A stretch of 64,000 nucleotides of DNA from NCBI RefSeq assembly GCF_004919045.1, contig NZ_SWDW01000004.1, forward strand, positions 210,044-274,043. Reading direction: 5' to 3'. Source of the stretch: Sinomonas albida (lineage in GTDB: Bacteria; Actinomycetota; Actinomycetes; Actinomycetales; Micrococcaceae). Made by a program: the position numbers and the translations under genes. Positions 1 to 9,865 of this stretch are shown piece after piece (within the stretch, counting starts at the first letter, position 1; every line of letters begins with the position of its first letter). The notes under the pieces are model-generated. The model had not been told where the DNA came from, did not search any database, and saw only the letters and a list, made by a program, of their open reading frames with translations.

Positions 1-401
1 GCAACGAGGACGCGAAAGGCACGGCGTACACGGTTTCGTGCGACCTCCGCGCAGGCATCTCGACCGGCATCAGCGCGACGGACCGCTCCAAGACCGTCGC
101 GGCCCTCGCCGACGCGACGTCGACGGCCTCCGACTTCACGCGCCCGGGGCATATATTCCCGCTGCGGGCGGTTGACGGAGGTGTGCGGGCCCGCCGGGGC
201 CACACCGAGGCGGCCGTTGACCTGTGCCGTCTGGCTGGATTGGCCCCAGTAGGAGTGATTGCAGAAGTGGTCCACGACGACGGAGAGATGATGCGGCTCC
301 CTGCATTGCGGGGATTCGCGAACGAGCACGGATGCCCGCTCATCTCGATCGCGGACCTCGTCGACTTTGTGGCGGCCCGCGGGCATGCCGGGGAGGAATG
401 A
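1..401 (+). CDS. ribB: 3,4-dihydroxy-2-butanone 4-phosphate synthase, C-terminal part (5' end outside window)
   Basis: Reading in frame from base 3 gives about 132 residues without a start, so the gene begins upstream of the window. The visible part carries the DHBP synthase signatures STGISATDR, RPGHIFPL, the RRGHTEAAVDLCRLAG segment and HDDGEMMR. The enzyme converts ribulose 5-phosphate to the four-carbon precursor of riboflavin in the cytoplasm. The protein stops (TGA 399-401) straight after the synthase domain (ADLVDFVAARGHAGEE) instead of running on into GTP cyclohydrolase II as in fused RibBA proteins. The ribA start codon follows after one base, so translation is probably coupled. No frameshift is needed to explain the break, because each frame is a complete domain. 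Confidence 0.9.
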   Translation, partial: NEDAKGTAYTVSCDLRAGISTGISATDRSKTVAALADATSTASDFTRPGHIFPLRAVDGGVRARRGHTEAAVDLCRLAGLAPVGVIAEVVHDDGEMMRLPALRGFANEHGCPLISIADLVDFVAARGHAGEE

Positions 402-402
402 G

Positions 403-1074
403 ATGAGCAGCACGAGTGCAGACGGCGCGCGGCGCAAGCATCCGGTCAGCGGCGGCCCCATCGTGAAGCTGCCGACGGCGTTCGGCGAGTTCGTCGCGCA
501 GGCCTGGATCGATGAGGAGACGGGACACGAGCATCTCGCCGTGAGCTCACCGGAGCCACCGGCCGACGGCGTGGCCCCCCTCGTGCGGCTCCATTCCGAG
601 TGCCTCACGGGAGACGTCTTCGGTTCTTACCGCTGCGACTGCGGCGAGCAGCTCGCCTACGCGCTCGCGCTCATCCGCGAGGAGGGCGGCACGCTCCTGT
701 ACCTCCGCGGGCAGGAGGGCCGGGGGATCGGCCTCGCCAACAAGATCAAGGCGTACGCGCTCCAGGAGGCCGGCTTCGACACCGTCGAGGCGAATGAGCA
801 GCTGGGCCTCCCGGTGGATGCGCGGTGCTACGACGCGGCCGCCCAGATCCTCGCAGAGATGGGCCTCACGCGGATCCGGCTCCTCAGCAACAACCCCGAC
901 AAGCAGCACCGGCTGGCCGATGCTGGCGTGCACGTGGTCGAGATGGTGCCCACCGAGGTTCCCTCGCGCGCCGAGAACCTCCGGTACCTGCAGACCAAGA
1001 AGGAGCGCATGGCGCACCGCCTGACGCTTGACGTCGAGGCCGTCCTGCCGCGCATCCAATCGGACAACGACTGA
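403..1074 (+). CDS. ribA: GTP cyclohydrolase II
   Basis: The 223-residue protein opens the imidazole ring of GTP, the first committed step of riboflavin synthesis. The zinc ligands are visible as Cys67, Cys78 and Cys80 in SECLTGDVFGSYRCDCGEQL. The catalytic segment GQEGRGIGL follows at about 103-111. The ATG at 403 is chosen because GGGAGGA lies five bases upstream at 391-397, overlapping the ribB stop. A TTG further upstream at 367 would lie inside ribB and has no ribosome site. It forms an operon with ribB and, 81 bases downstream, ribH. Length and motifs match a stand-alone RibA. Confidence 0.93.
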   Translation: MSSTSADGARRKHPVSGGPIVKLPTAFGEFVAQAWIDEETGHEHLAVSSPEPPADGVAPLVRLHSECLTGDVFGSYRCDCGEQLAYALALIREEGGTLLYLRGQEGRGIGLANKIKAYALQEAGFDTVEANEQLGLPVDARCYDAAAQILAEMGLTRIRLLSNNPDKQHRLADAGVHVVEMVPTEVPSRAENLRYLQTKKERMAHRLTLDVEAVLPRIQSDND

Positions 1075-1134
1075 GCGTCCCTTCGCGGAGACGTCGCCTT
1101 TCACGACCACGCGGACGTCCAGCGACGTCCCTGA

Positions 1135-1629
<495 letters not shown>

Positions 1630-1718
1630 GCGGCGAAGGCCCCGTTCCCGCTATGGGCTTGGTCACATCGTCGAGGTCATACGGCCCCCGCCGATGCGGG
1701 CGGGCCATGAGCCTCCAG

Positions 1719-1730
1719 TAGGCTTGACCC
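1719..1730 (+). promoter_or_regulatory. hisE leaderless promoter (-10 box)
   Basis: TAGGCT at 1719-1724 is followed by six bases and the hisE GTG at 1731. There is no Shine-Dalgarno sequence. Transcription would start at or next to the start codon. Confidence 0.55.
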
Positions 1731-1994
1731 GTGAAGGATTTCGAGTCGCTGTTCGCTGAGCTCAGCGAGAAGGCCACGAGTCGCCCCGAAGGGTCGCGGA
1801 CCGTCGTCGAGCTGGACTCGGGAGTCCACGGCATCGGGAAGAAGATCGTGGAGGAGGCCGCCGAAGTCTGGATGGCGGCCGAGTACGAGTCGGACCAGGC
1901 GGCCGCTGAGGAGATCTCGCAGCTGCTGTACCACGTCCAGGTGCTCATGATCGCGAAGGGCCTCACGCTCGAGGACGTGTACACGCATCTGTAG
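1731..1994 (+). CDS. hisE: phosphoribosyl-ATP pyrophosphatase
   Basis: The 87-residue protein matches stand-alone HisE in length. It hydrolyses phosphoribosyl-ATP to phosphoribosyl-AMP, the second step of histidine synthesis. The all-alpha MazG-like fold is indicated by the metal-binding helices [11 protein letters not shown] (37-47) and [12 protein letters not shown] (57-68). The GTG start has no ribosome site but sits six bases after a TAGGCT box, so it looks leaderless. hisG follows 82 bases downstream. The next enzyme of the pathway, HisI, is encoded separately at 4527, and the HisI and HisE domains are not fused. Confidence 0.93.
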   Translation: MKDFESLFAELSEKATSRPEGSRTVVELDSGVHGIGKKIVEEAAEVWMAAEYESDQAAAEEISQLLYHVQVLMIAKGLTLEDVYTHL

Positions 1995-2076
1995 CCGCGG
2001 GCGCACCCGGTTCCCCGCAGAACCGGGCGTCCGTGGCGGAAGCCGCGTACCTCCCCTTCCGAACAGAAAGACCACC

Positions 2077-2922
2077 ATGCTCCGTGTAGCAGTTCCCAAC
2101 AAGGGCTCCCTGTCCGAGGCCGCGTCCTCGATGCTCTCCGAGGCGGGCTACCGCCAGCGTCGCGAGGGCCGCGAGCTCGTCATGCTCGATCCCGAGAACG
2201 ACGTCGAGTTCTTCTTCCTCCGGCCGCGCGACATCGCGGTGTACGTGGGCCAGGGCACGCTCGATGTCGGCATCACCGGGCGCGACCTGCTCATCGACGC
2301 CGAGGTCGAGGCCGAGGAGCTCCTGCCGCTCGGCTTCGCGGCGTCGACGTTCCGCTTCGCGGGACCCGACGGCGAGTTCACGTCCGTCGCCGAGCTCGAC
2401 GGCCGCCGCGTCGCCACGAGCTACGACGGCCTGGTCCGGACCTATCTCGAGGATCTGGGCGTGACCCCCTCTCGGATCGTGCGGCTCGACGGGGCTGTCG
2501 AGTCCTCGGTGCGCCTCGGCGTCGCGGACGCCATCGCGGACGTCGTCGAGACCGGCAACACGCTCAAGGCCGCGGGGATGGCGGTCTTCGGGGATCCGAT
2601 CCTGGAGTCCGAGGCCGTCCTGATCGGGCGCAGGGGCCACGAGCTTCCCGCCATCGACGTGCTCATCCGCCGGCTGACTGGTGTGCTCGTGGCACGCCGG
2701 TATGTGCTCATGGACTACGACGTGCGCAAGGAGCTCGTCGAGCAGGCCTCGGCCCTGACGCCGGGCCTCGAGTCACCCACTGTCTCGCCGCTGCGGGACT
2801 CTGAGTGGGTCGCCGTGCGGTCGATGGTGCCGAAGCGGGACACGAACCGCGTCATGGATGAGCTCTACGACCTCGGCGCGCGCGCGATCCTGGTCAGCAG
2901 CATCCACGCGTGCCGGATCTGA
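2077..2922 (+). CDS. hisG: ATP phosphoribosyltransferase (long form)
   Basis: The 281-residue enzyme joins ATP and PRPP in the first, feedback-controlled step of histidine synthesis. It begins [13 protein letters not shown] and contains the PRPP-binding region around [20 protein letters not shown]. After about residue 205 comes the C-terminal regulatory domain ending [20 protein letters not shown], which binds histidine in long-form enzymes. No HisZ subunit is therefore expected. CAGAAAG upstream is a weak ribosome site. The stop is followed by GGGAGGGG and hisF, so hisE-hisG-hisF form one operon. Confidence 0.95.
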   Translation: MLRVAVPNKGSLSEAASSMLSEAGYRQRREGRELVMLDPENDVEFFFLRPRDIAVYVGQGTLDVGITGRDLLIDAEVEAEELLPLGFAASTFRFAGPDGEFTSVAELDGRRVATSYDGLVRTYLEDLGVTPSRIVRLDGAVESSVRLGVADAIADVVETGNTLKAAGMAVFGDPILESEAVLIGRRGHELPAIDVLIRRLTGVLVARRYVLMDYDVRKELVEQASALTPGLESPTVSPLRDSEWVAVRSMVPKRDTNRVMDELYDLGARAILVSSIHACRI

Positions 2923-2936
2923 GGGAGGGGCCGGCC

Positions 2937-3710
2937 ATGGGCGTCGCCGTCCGCGTCATCCCGTGTCTCGATGTCGACGCCGGGCGCGTCGTCAAGGGAG
3001 TCAATTTCAAGGGCCTGCGCGACGCGGGCGATCCGGTCGAGCTCGCGCACCGCTACGATCGGGCGGGCGCCGACGAGCTCACCTTCCTCGATGTCACGGC
3101 GTCCTCGTCCGAGCGGGAGACGACGTTCGACGTCGTCCGCCGCACCGCGGAGGAGGTCTTCATCCCCCTGACAGTGGGCGGTGGCGTCCGCGGGGTCGCC
3201 GAGGTGGACCGGCTCCTGCGCGAGGGCGCCGACAAGGCCTCGATCAACACCGCCGCGATCGCGCGTCCCGACGTCATTGACGAGATCACGCGCCACTTCG
3301 GCTCGCAGGTCCTGGTCCTGTCCGTCGACGCGCGCAGGGTCCAGGAAGGCACCCACACGCCGTCGGGCTTCGAGGTGACCACCCACGGCGGGAGGCGCGG
3401 CACGGGCATCGACGCGGTTGCGTGGGCCAAGGAGGCGGCGGACCGAGGGGTGGGGGAGATCCTGCTCAACTCCATCGACGCGGACGGCACCAAGGAAGGC
3501 TTCGACCTCGAGCTCATCCGGCTCATCCGCGACGCGGTCTCGGTGCCGCTCATCGCCTCGGGCGGCGCGGGCGTGCCCGAGCACTTCCCGCCGGCGATCC
3601 AGGCCGGCGCCGACGCCGTCCTCGCCGCGTCGATGTTCCACTTCGGGCCGGACAGCATGATCGCCCAGGTCAAGGCGGCCATCCGCGAAGCAGGCTACGA
3701 AGTCCGCTGA
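2937..3710 (+). CDS. hisF: imidazole glycerol phosphate synthase, cyclase subunit
   Basis: The 257-residue (beta/alpha)8 barrel uses ammonia from HisH to close the imidazole ring, making imidazole glycerol phosphate and [20 protein letters not shown] near the N-terminus carries the general acid/base Asp12, and the second catalytic residue Asp131 lies in [10 protein letters not shown]. The phosphate-binding loops TVGGGVR and ASGGAG are present. The ATG at 2937 is preferred because GGGAGGGG lies at 2923-2930. A GTG at 2910 would overlap hisG without a ribosome site. hisH and hisA are not in the window. Confidence 0.94.
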   Translation: MGVAVRVIPCLDVDAGRVVKGVNFKGLRDAGDPVELAHRYDRAGADELTFLDVTASSSERETTFDVVRRTAEEVFIPLTVGGGVRGVAEVDRLLREGADKASINTAAIARPDVIDEITRHFGSQVLVLSVDARRVQEGTHTPSGFEVTTHGGRRGTGIDAVAWAKEAADRGVGEILLNSIDADGTKEGFDLELIRLIRDAVSVPLIASGGAGVPEHFPPAIQAGADAVLAASMFHFGPDSMIAQVKAAIREAGYEVR

Positions 3711-3741
3711 CCCGCGTTGCGGCGGTCGCGGTCTGGCGCGG

Positions 3742-3792
3742 TCTAGGGTTCTTCGAACTCTAGGGATCTTCGAACTCTAGGGTTCTTCGAAC
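3742..3792. repeat. three tandem copies of a 17-bp repeat between convergent genes
   Basis: The unit TCTAGGGTTCTTCGAAC starts at 3742, 3759 and 3776. The middle copy differs by one base (GGATC for GGTTC). Each unit contains the palindrome TTCGAA. The array lies between the hisF stop and the end of the minus-strand gene at 3804. No uridine-rich terminator is seen there. Confidence 0.9.
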
Positions 3793-3803
3793 GCAGACGC
3801 GGC

Positions 3804-4448
3804 TCAGGGCCCGACGTCTGCGGTCGTGAGGAGGGCGACGGCGTCAGGCTGGCCCTCGAACGTCACGAGCGCGTGGGATCCGCGGCCAGTCGCGTGCAGG
3901 AGCAGCTCGCCGGGCTCGCCGACGATGGCGACCGATACGGCGGCGCGCTTCGCCACGTGGCGCGGGCCGTGCGGGCTCACGAGCACGATCCCCAGATCGA
4001 CGCCGCGATACAGGATGGCCGCCTGCCGGACCACGTGCTCCCACAGGGCGTCGGAGTAGGCTGCGTCGAGCGCGCGGGGAGCCCAGCGCTCGGTCGCGCG
4101 CCGGACGTCCTCGGTGTGGACGAAGAACTCGGCCAGGTTCGCGGCCTCGTCGAGGCGCGGGATGCGCAGAGGCGACGCCTTGGGCGGGCCTGCGCGGAAG
4201 GCCGAGACGAGGGAGGCGAACGCCTCGGGCGCGGCGTTCTTGGACGCGAGGCGCTCGGTGGCGGCGTCGGACACGCCACGGAGACCTCGCACCGCCAGGC
4301 CGAAGCCCACACGGGGGCTGCGTTCGCGGAGGTAGAGGTGAGCGGCGAGTTCCTTGGCGGCCCAGCCCTCGCACAGAGTGGGCGCGCTGGGACCGGCCGC
4401 GAGCAGGGTCTCGGCCAGAACTTCCCGGGACGGCGGTACGAAGTGCAT
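3804..4448 (-). CDS. TIGR03085-type protein (DinB/mycothiol-dependent enzyme superfamily)
   Basis: The 214-residue protein has the actinobacterial TIGR03085 pattern: an N-terminal helix ending LCEGWAAKELAAHLYLRE, and in the middle LAEFFVHTEDVRRA, whose His/Asp-Glu pair corresponds to the metal-binding part of the DinB-like four-helix fold. A C-terminal SCP2-like beta domain follows. Members are suspected mycothiol-dependent enzymes related to maleylpyruvate isomerase, but substrate and reaction are unknown. The ATG at 4448 is chosen because a TAGTTT box lies eight bases upstream. Longer in-frame reading upstream is antisense to hisI. It converges on hisF and diverges from hisI. Confidence 0.75.
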   Translation of the reverse strand: MHFVPPSREVLAETLLAAGPSAPTLCEGWAAKELAAHLYLRERSPRVGFGLAVRGLRGVSDAATERLASKNAAPEAFASLVSAFRAGPPKASPLRIPRLDEAANLAEFFVHTEDVRRATERWAPRALDAAYSDALWEHVVRQAAILYRGVDLGIVLVSPHGPRHVAKRAAVSVAIVGEPGELLLHATGRGSHALVTFEGQPDAVALLTTADVGP

Positions 4449-4456
4449 CACTAGCG

Positions 4457-4462
4457 AAACTA
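4457..4462 (-). promoter_or_regulatory. leaderless -10 box of the TIGR03085-type gene
   Basis: On the minus strand TAGTTT lies eight bases before the ATG at 4448. It is divergent from the hisI promoter about 50 bp away. Confidence 0.4.
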
Positions 4463-4513
4463 GCACGCGAGCGGGTACCCGCGCGCGCGGACCGGCGCGC
4501 CGTCGATCAGCAC

Positions 4514-4526
4514 TAGACTTGAGGGG
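4514..4526 (+). promoter_or_regulatory. hisI/trp operon leaderless promoter (-10 box)
   Basis: TAGACT at 4514-4519 is separated by seven bases from the hisI ATG at 4527. It could drive the whole hisI-trpE-lgt run, since downstream gaps are short and no terminator is seen before 11.9 kb. Confidence 0.5.
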
Positions 4527-4919
4527 ATGTCTGAGCAGAAGAACCCCACTTTCGGCGCCCTGCCGGCCGAGATCGCGGACCGCCTCAAGCGGGATCCCGC
4601 GGGCCTCGTTGCCGCCGTCGTCCAGCAGTTCGACACCCTCGAGGTGCTCATGGTCGGCTGGATGGACGAGGAGGCGCTCCACCGCACGCTCACGAGCGGC
4701 CGGGTCACCTTCTGGTCGCGTTCGCGGCAGGAGTACTGGCGCAAGGGGGATACCTCCGGCCACGTCCAGTGGGTCAAGTCGGTCGCGCTCGACTGCGACG
4801 GCGACGCGCTCCTCGTCCAGGTGGACCAGATCGGGGCCGCCTGCCACACCGGCACGCGGACCTGCTTCGACGGCCGCGAGCTGCCCGCCGTCGTCGGCTC
4901 CGCCGCAGCGACGGCCTGA
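4527..4919 (+). CDS. hisI: phosphoribosyl-AMP cyclohydrolase
   Basis: The 130-residue protein opens the purine ring of phosphoribosyl-AMP, the third step of histidine synthesis. [29 protein letters not shown] and the metal sites Asp89, Cys90, Asp91 and Asp93 (LDCDGD) and Cys106/Cys113 (CHTGTRTC) are all visible. Zinc and magnesium are the usual cofactors. The gene is the first of the trp run: trpE begins 67 bases downstream. Tryptophan genes lying behind hisI is a recurrent actinobacterial arrangement (general knowledge). Confidence 0.95.
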   Translation: MSEQKNPTFGALPAEIADRLKRDPAGLVAAVVQQFDTLEVLMVGWMDEEALHRTLTSGRVTFWSRSRQEYWRKGDTSGHVQWVKSVALDCDGDALLVQVDQIGAACHTGTRTCFDGRELPAVVGSAAATA

Positions 4920-4986
4920 GGGTCCCGCCCCGCCACCCGAACCAGCCACCCGCCCCGCCCTCAACGGAAGGCACACGACCCACGCC

Positions 4987-6549
4987 ATGCTTGACCTAGG
5001 AGTCATCGAACCCTCGCTCGGGGAGTTCCGGACGCTCGCCGCGGACCGTCGTGTCATCCCGGTCCGCGTCAGGCTCCTCGCCGACGCAGAGACGCCCATC
5101 AGCCTGTACCGCAAGCTCGCGGACGGCCATCCCGGCACGTTCCTCTTCGAGTCGGCGGCCGTGGGCGGGTCGTGGTCCCGCTATTCGTTCATTGGCGCCG
5201 AGTCGCGCGCGACGCTCACGAGCAAGGATGGCGAGGCATTCTGGACGGGCGAGCCTCCCGTGGGCGTCCCGACGAGCGGCAACCCGCTCGAGGCCCTGCG
5301 CGACACGGTCGCCGCGCTGCGGACCGAGCGTTTCGACTCCCTCCCCCCGCTCACGTCCGGGATGGTCGGCTTCGTGGGCTGGGAGGCCGTGCGGCGCTGG
5401 GAGAAGCTCCTCTCCCCGCCTGAGGACGACCTCCAGCTGCCCGAGCTCGCGATGAACCTCGTGACCGACCTCGCGGTGCACGACAACGTGGACGGCTCCG
5501 TGACCCTCGTGGCCAACGCGATCAACTTCGACAACAGCAACGAGCGCGTCGACGACGCGTGGCGGGACGCCGTGGCCCGGCTCACGCGCATGGTCGAGCG
5601 CGTCCTCAAGCCGGCCCCCGCCGCCGTGTCGGTGCTCGGCCCCGTGGTCGACTACCGCGACAAGGTCCAGGAGAACTGGGCGGAGTCCGGCTACCTCGCA
5701 GCGATCGCGCGCGGCAAGGAGGCGATTGTCGACGGCGAGGTGTTCCAGGTGGTGATCTCGCGCCGCTTCGAGCTCGACTTCGATGCGGCGCCGCTCGACG
5801 TCTACCGCGTGCTCCGGGCCCTCAACCCGAGCCCGTACATGTACCTCCTGAGCCTCGCCGACGCGGACGGCCGCGAGTACTCGATCGTGGGCTCCTCGCC
5901 CGAGGCCCTCGTGACCGTGACCGGGGACCAGGTGGTGACGCACCCGATCGCCGGCTCGCGCCCGCGCGGCGCCACGGTTGAGGCGGACCGCGCCCTCGCG
6001 GAGGAGCTCCTCGCGGACGAAAAGGAACGGGCCGAGCACCTCATGCTCGTCGACCTCGCGCGCAACGACCTCTCGAAGGTGTGCCGCCCGGGCACGGTCG
6101 AGGTGAGCGAGTTCATGGAGGTCGAGCGCTTCAGCCACATCATGCACCTCGTCTCGACCGTCGACGGCCACCTGCGCCCGGACGCGACGGCGTACGACGT
6201 TCTCGCCGCGACGTTCCCGGCCGGCACGCTCTCGGGCGCGCCGAAGCCCCGGGCGCTGCGGCTGCTCGACGAGGTCGAGCCCTGCCGGCGAGGGGTCTAC
6301 GGCGGGGTCGTGGGCTACTTCGACTTCGCGGGGGACATGGACATGGCCATCGCGATCCGCACCGCGCTCCTGCGCGAGGGCCGCGCCTACGTCCAGGCCG
6401 GCGGCGGGATCGTGGCCGATTCCGACCCGGTGGCCGAGGCGCTCGAGTCGGTCAACAAGGCCGCGGCGCCGCTGCGCGCCGTGCACACCGCGTCCGCACT
6501 GCGCTCCGCCGCGACGCTGCCTGGGGTCGGAGGTGGTTCGCGTGGCTGA
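4987..6549 (+). CDS. trpE: anthranilate synthase component I
   Basis: The 520-residue protein converts chorismate to anthranilate, using ammonia passed from TrpG. The N-terminal feedback segment reads FLFESAAVGG (52-61), a variant of the LLES tryptophan-binding motif. The chorismate-binding domain includes the SPEALV, HPIAGSRPRG and LMLVDLARND segments and GTLSGAPKPRA near the C-terminus. The ATG at 4987 gives the normal family length. trpG and trpD are not in this window, so those subunits must be elsewhere. The spacer before trpE has no leader peptide with tandem Trp codons, so classical attenuation is not supported here. Confidence 0.95.
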   Translation: MLDLGVIEPSLGEFRTLAADRRVIPVRVRLLADAETPISLYRKLADGHPGTFLFESAAVGGSWSRYSFIGAESRATLTSKDGEAFWTGEPPVGVPTSGNPLEALRDTVAALRTERFDSLPPLTSGMVGFVGWEAVRRWEKLLSPPEDDLQLPELAMNLVTDLAVHDNVDGSVTLVANAINFDNSNERVDDAWRDAVARLTRMVERVLKPAPAAVSVLGPVVDYRDKVQENWAESGYLAAIARGKEAIVDGEVFQVVISRRFELDFDAAPLDVYRVLRALNPSPYMYLLSLADADGREYSIVGSSPEALVTVTGDQVVTHPIAGSRPRGATVEADRALAEELLADEKERAEHLMLVDLARNDLSKVCRPGTVEVSEFMEVERFSHIMHLVSTVDGHLRPDATAYDVLAATFPAGTLSGAPKPRALRLLDEVEPCRRGVYGGVVGYFDFAGDMDMAIAIRTALLREGRAYVQAGGGIVADSDPVAEALESVNKAAAPLRAVHTASALRSAATLPGVGGGSRG

Positions 6550-7216
6550 GCCGCAGGAGAACGGGATCGTGGAGACCGCGGGACATGAACCGGCGCGCGT
6601 AGCCGTGTGGGCCCGCAAGTCGACCGTGATCGGCCTGAGCGTCGTGGTGGCGCTGCTCGCGTTCGGCTCGACGACGCAGACTTGGATCGACGCCGAGGTG
6701 CAGGGCGCCGCCGTGCGGACCGCGCACGTCACGGTCCAGGGCAGCAAGGCCGCGACCGCCGTCACGGCCCTCGCACTCGTGGGCCTCGCGGGGGTCCTGG
6801 CCGCCGCCGTCGCGGGGCGACTCGGGCGCATCGTGGCGAGCGTCGTCGTCGTCCTCGCCGGGTTCGGCATCGCCTCGGCGTGCATCGCCGTCATCGCCGA
6901 TCCGCGAGGCGCCGCGGACAGCTCGATCGCCAAGGCGACTGGAGTCTCCGGTGGGGCCGCGACGACGGCGCTCACCTGGTTCCCCGTCGGCGCCACGGTG
7001 GCGGGCGCGCTGCTCGCGCTGTGCGGCGTCCTGGCGCTGGTCGCCTCGCGCCGTTGGCCCACCCGGACGAAGTACGACGCCGGCTCCCGCACCTCGCGCG
7101 GTGCAGGCCAAGGGGACGGCTCGGGCGGCGAGGGCGACGCCGAGGCGCCCGCGTCCCGCGTCGACGAGATCGAAGGCTGGGACCGGCTCACGCGCGGCGA
7201 CGACCCCACGCGCTGA
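6542..7216 (+). CDS. Trp biosynthesis-associated membrane protein
   Basis: The 224-residue protein has four predicted membrane segments (about 28-45, 76-95, 103-123 and 143-167) and a hydrophilic, Gly/Ser/Asp-rich C-terminal tail ending in EGWDRLTRGDDP. It corresponds to the family TIGR02234/Trp_oprn_chp, found next to trpE in actinobacteria and of unknown function. The GTG at 6542 is chosen because GGAGG at 6529-6533 lies eight bases upstream. It overlaps the trpE stop by eight bases. A GTG at 6533 would place the ribosome site inside the codon. Confidence 0.82.
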   Translation: MAEPQENGIVETAGHEPARVAVWARKSTVIGLSVVVALLAFGSTTQTWIDAEVQGAAVRTAHVTVQGSKAATAVTALALVGLAGVLAAAVAGRLGRIVASVVVVLAGFGIASACIAVIADPRGAADSSIAKATGVSGGAATTALTWFPVGATVAGALLALCGVLALVASRRWPTRTKYDAGSRTSRGAGQGDGSGGEGDAEAPASRVDEIEGWDRLTRGDDPTR

Positions 7217-7306
7217 CGGCGCGACGCATAACGCGGGCGGGCCGCGGCAGACCCGTCGAAGATGGCAGAATGGCCACTGGACACCCTGACTGAGGAGAAG
7301 AAGGAA

Positions 7307-7570
7307 ATGAGCAACGCGAGCGGTTCCCAGAGCAGCACGAAGGAAGTCCTCCACGGCGAGGACCTCGGCCATGGGAACAGCCCGGCCGCCTGGACGTGCG
7401 TGTTCGTCATGCTCCTCGGCGCGCTCGTCTCAAGCATCGCGTTCGTCATCGCCAACGCGCCGATCTTCTGGGCCGGCGTCGTGATCGTCCTCGCCGGTCT
7501 CGTGGTCGGCTGGGTCATGCGACGCGCGGGCTACGGCGTGGGCGGCAGCAAGCTCAAGAACACGCACTGA
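7307..7570 (+). CDS. HGxxPAAW-motif small membrane protein
   Basis: The 87-residue protein has a charged N-terminus, the eponymous HGNSPAAW motif (about 24-31), then two hydrophobic helices (about 32-52 and 57-76) and a basic tail. It belongs to the small actinobacterial HGxxPAAW family that sits between trpE and trpC; no function is established. A purine-rich ribosome site (GAGGAGAAGAAGGA) precedes the ATG at 7307. Its TGA overlaps the trpC start (TGATG), so trpC translation is probably coupled to it. Confidence 0.8.
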   Translation: MSNASGSQSSTKEVLHGEDLGHGNSPAAWTCVFVMLLGALVSSIAFVIANAPIFWAGVVIVLAGLVVGWVMRRAGYGVGGSKLKNTH

Positions 7571-8400
7571 TGCCCACGGTCCTCGACGAGATCGTTGTCG
7601 GGGTCCGCGAGGACCTCGAGGAGCGGCGGCGAGCCCTCCCGCTCGCCGCGGTCCGCGAGGCCGCAGCGGCCCGGGGTGCCGCGTACGACGCCTTCGCGGC
7701 CCTTGGCGGCCCCGACGATCCGCGCAGCCAGCTCAAAGTCATCGCGGAGGTCAAACGGCGCAGCCCGTCAAAGGGCCAGCTCGCCGACATTGCGGATCCC
7801 GCAGAGCTCGCCCGACAGTACGCGGACGGCGGGGCCTCCGTCATCAGCGTTCTGACCGAGCAGCGCCGCTTCAACGGGAGCCTCGCCGACTTCGACGCGG
7901 TGCGGGCCACGGTGGAGATCCCGCTCCTACGCAAGGACTTCACGGTCGACGAGTACCAGATCTTCGAGGCCCGGGCCCACGGTGCCGACCTCGTGCTGCT
8001 CATCGTCGCGGCGCTCGATGGCGCCGAGCTGGCCGACTACCTCGCGCTGACCCACGAACTCGGCATGAGCGCGCTCGTCGAGGCGCACACCGAGGAGGAG
8101 ATCGACCGGGCGCTTGCCGCAGGCGCCCGGATCCTCGGCGTGAACGTCCGGAACCTCAAGACGCTCGACGTTGACCGCAGCCTGTTCGGCAGGCTCGCCG
8201 GGCGCATCCCGGCCGGCCCCGTGGTGGTCGCCGAGTCCGGAGTGCGCGGACCGGAGGATGTCGCCGAGTATGCGGGCCAGGGCGCCAACGCAGTGCTCGT
8301 CGGGGAGGCGCTCGTGACGCACGGCTCCCCGCGCGAGAGGATCGAAGAATTCAAGCGCAGCGGCGCGGTGGCCATCGCCGAGCGGCTCGGCGCACACTAG
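7570..8400 (+). CDS. trpC: indole-3-glycerol phosphate synthase
   Basis: The 276-residue barrel enzyme closes the indole ring from carboxyphenylamino-deoxyribulose phosphate. Key pieces are [12 protein letters not shown] (58-69) with catalytic Lys62, [23 protein letters not shown] and [13 protein letters not shown]. It is a stand-alone TrpC without a fused TrpF. The ATG at 7570 overlaps the preceding stop by one base. It is followed after about 70 bases by trpB. Confidence 0.95.
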   Translation: MPTVLDEIVVGVREDLEERRRALPLAAVREAAAARGAAYDAFAALGGPDDPRSQLKVIAEVKRRSPSKGQLADIADPAELARQYADGGASVISVLTEQRRFNGSLADFDAVRATVEIPLLRKDFTVDEYQIFEARAHGADLVLLIVAALDGAELADYLALTHELGMSALVEAHTEEEIDRALAAGARILGVNVRNLKTLDVDRSLFGRLAGRIPAGPVVVAESGVRGPEDVAEYAGQGANAVLVGEALVTHGSPRERIEEFKRSGAVAIAERLGAH

Positions 8401-8470
8401 AGACCGGCCGCGCCCCGCCCGGACCCCGGTTCGCCCAGATCAGCAGACTTCAAGAAGGACGGTGAGACTG

Positions 8471-9865
8471 GTGGCTGAGAACGCGCCAGAAGCAGCCGCG
8501 GCAGACTTTACGTCGCGCGCGGCGGACACGAACGGCTCGGGCACCGAGCCCGCGGACGTCTTCCTCTCGGGAAGCCTCCGCCACTCGCCGGGCCCGTACT
8601 TCGGCGCCTACGGCGGCCGCTGGATGCCTGAATCCCTGATCGCGGCGCTCGACGAACTTGAGGAGACGTTCGAGAAGGCGAAGCAGGATCCCGAGTTCGT
8701 CGCCGAGATCGCGGAGCTCAACCGGAACTACTCCGGGCGCCCCTCGCTCCTCACCGAGGCGAAGCGCTTCTCGCAGCACGCAGGCGGCGCCCGCGTGTTC
8801 CTCAAGCGCGAGGACCTCAACCACACGGGCTCGCACAAGATCAACAACGTGCTCGGGCAGGCCCTGCTCGCCAAGCGCATGGGCAAGACCCGGATCATCG
8901 CCGAGACGGGCGCGGGGCAGCATGGCGTCGCGAGCGCCACGGCCGCCGCGTTCCTCGGTCTCGAGTGCGTCGTGTACATGGGGGCCGAGGACTGTCGCCG
9001 CCAGGCGCTCAACGTCGCCCGCATGCAGCTGCTCGGCGCGACTGTGGTCCCGGTGACGAACGGCTCGCAGACGCTCAAGGACGCGATCAACGACGCGCTC
9101 CGGGACTGGGTCGCGAACGTCCAGACCACCCACTACCTGCTCGGGACGGCGGCCGGCGCGCACCCGTTCCCGGCCATGGTCCGCTTCTTCCACGAGGTCA
9201 TCGGGGACGAGGCTCGCTCGCAGATCCTCGAGCAGACGGGACGGCTGCCAGATGCCGTGTGCGCGTGCATCGGCGGCGGTTCGAACGCGATCGGCATCTT
9301 CCATGGCTTCCTCGACGATCCGGACGTCGAGCTGTTCGGCTTCGAGGCGGGCGGCAGCGGGGTCGAGACGGGCCACCACGCCGCGACGATCACCCTCGGG
9401 CGGCCGGGCGTGCTGCACGGTGCCCGCTCCTACCTCATGCAGGACGAGGACGGCCAGACGGTCGAGTCCCACTCGATCTCGGCGGGCCTCGACTACCCGG
9501 GCGTCGGGCCGGAGCACTCCTACCTCCACGACATCGGTCGGGTCACGTACGAGCCCATCACGGACTCCGAGGCCATGGACGCGTTCAGCGTCCTGTGCCG
9601 CACTGAGGGCATCATCCCCGCGATCGAGTCCTCGCACGCCCTGGCCGGCGCGATCAAGGTCGGGAAGCGGCTCGCGGAGGAGGGCGACGCGTCCGAGAAG
9701 ATCATCATCGTGAACCTCTCGGGGCGCGGCGACAAGGACGTCCAGACGGCGGCCGACTGGTTCGGCATGCTCGACGAGAACGGGCAGGTCAGGGGCACGA
9801 CGCTGTCCACGAGGCGGCCGAAGGGCTTCGCTCCCAACGGTGACGAGGGCGAGGAGAACGCATGA
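8471..9865 (+). CDS. trpB: tryptophan synthase beta chain
   Basis: The 464-residue PLP enzyme makes tryptophan from indole and serine. The PLP lysine lies in [10 protein letters not shown] (Lys123), followed by the ETGAGQHG loop. [10 protein letters not shown], which binds the cofactor phosphate, is further on. GTG 8471 is preferred to GTG 8462 because AAGGA ends at 8459, which is too close to the first. Neither start is certain. The first ~35 residues are a variable extension ahead of the conserved [14 protein letters not shown] segment. The stop overlaps trpA (ATGA). Confidence 0.93.
   Translation: MAENAPEAAAADFTSRAADTNGSGTEPADVFLSGSLRHSPGPYFGAYGGRWMPESLIAALDELEETFEKAKQDPEFVAEIAELNRNYSGRPSLLTEAKRFSQHAGGARVFLKREDLNHTGSHKINNVLGQALLAKRMGKTRIIAETGAGQHGVASATAAAFLGLECVVYMGAEDCRRQALNVARMQLLGATVVPVTNGSQTLKDAINDALRDWVANVQTTHYLLGTAAGAHPFPAMVRFFHEVIGDEARSQILEQTGRLPDAVCACIGGGSNAIGIFHGFLDDPDVELFGFEAGGSGVETGHHAATITLGRPGVLHGARSYLMQDEDGQTVESHSISAGLDYPGVGPEHSYLHDIGRVTYEPITDSEAMDAFSVLCRTEGIIPAIESSHALAGAIKVGKRLAEEGDASEKIIIVNLSGRGDKDVQTAADWFGMLDENGQVRGTTLSTRRPKGFAPNGDEGEENA

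Noticed and set aside
390..410. Frameshift breaking a fused ribBA
   Set aside because: Both domains are complete and the second has its own ribosome site and start. A split gene pair explains the data without an error.
3711..3803. SOS box in the TTCGAAC repeats
   Set aside because: The TTCGAA elements have the wrong spacing for a 16-bp LexA site and lie at a gene end, not before a start codon.
4354..4986. N-terminal extension of TrpE reading back through hisI
   Set aside because: It is in a different frame from hisI and carries no anthranilate synthase sequence. The family N-terminus starts at 4987.
4920..4986. Trp attenuator or leader peptide before trpE
   Set aside because: There is no short frame with tandem tryptophan codons and no alternating hairpins in the 67-base spacer.
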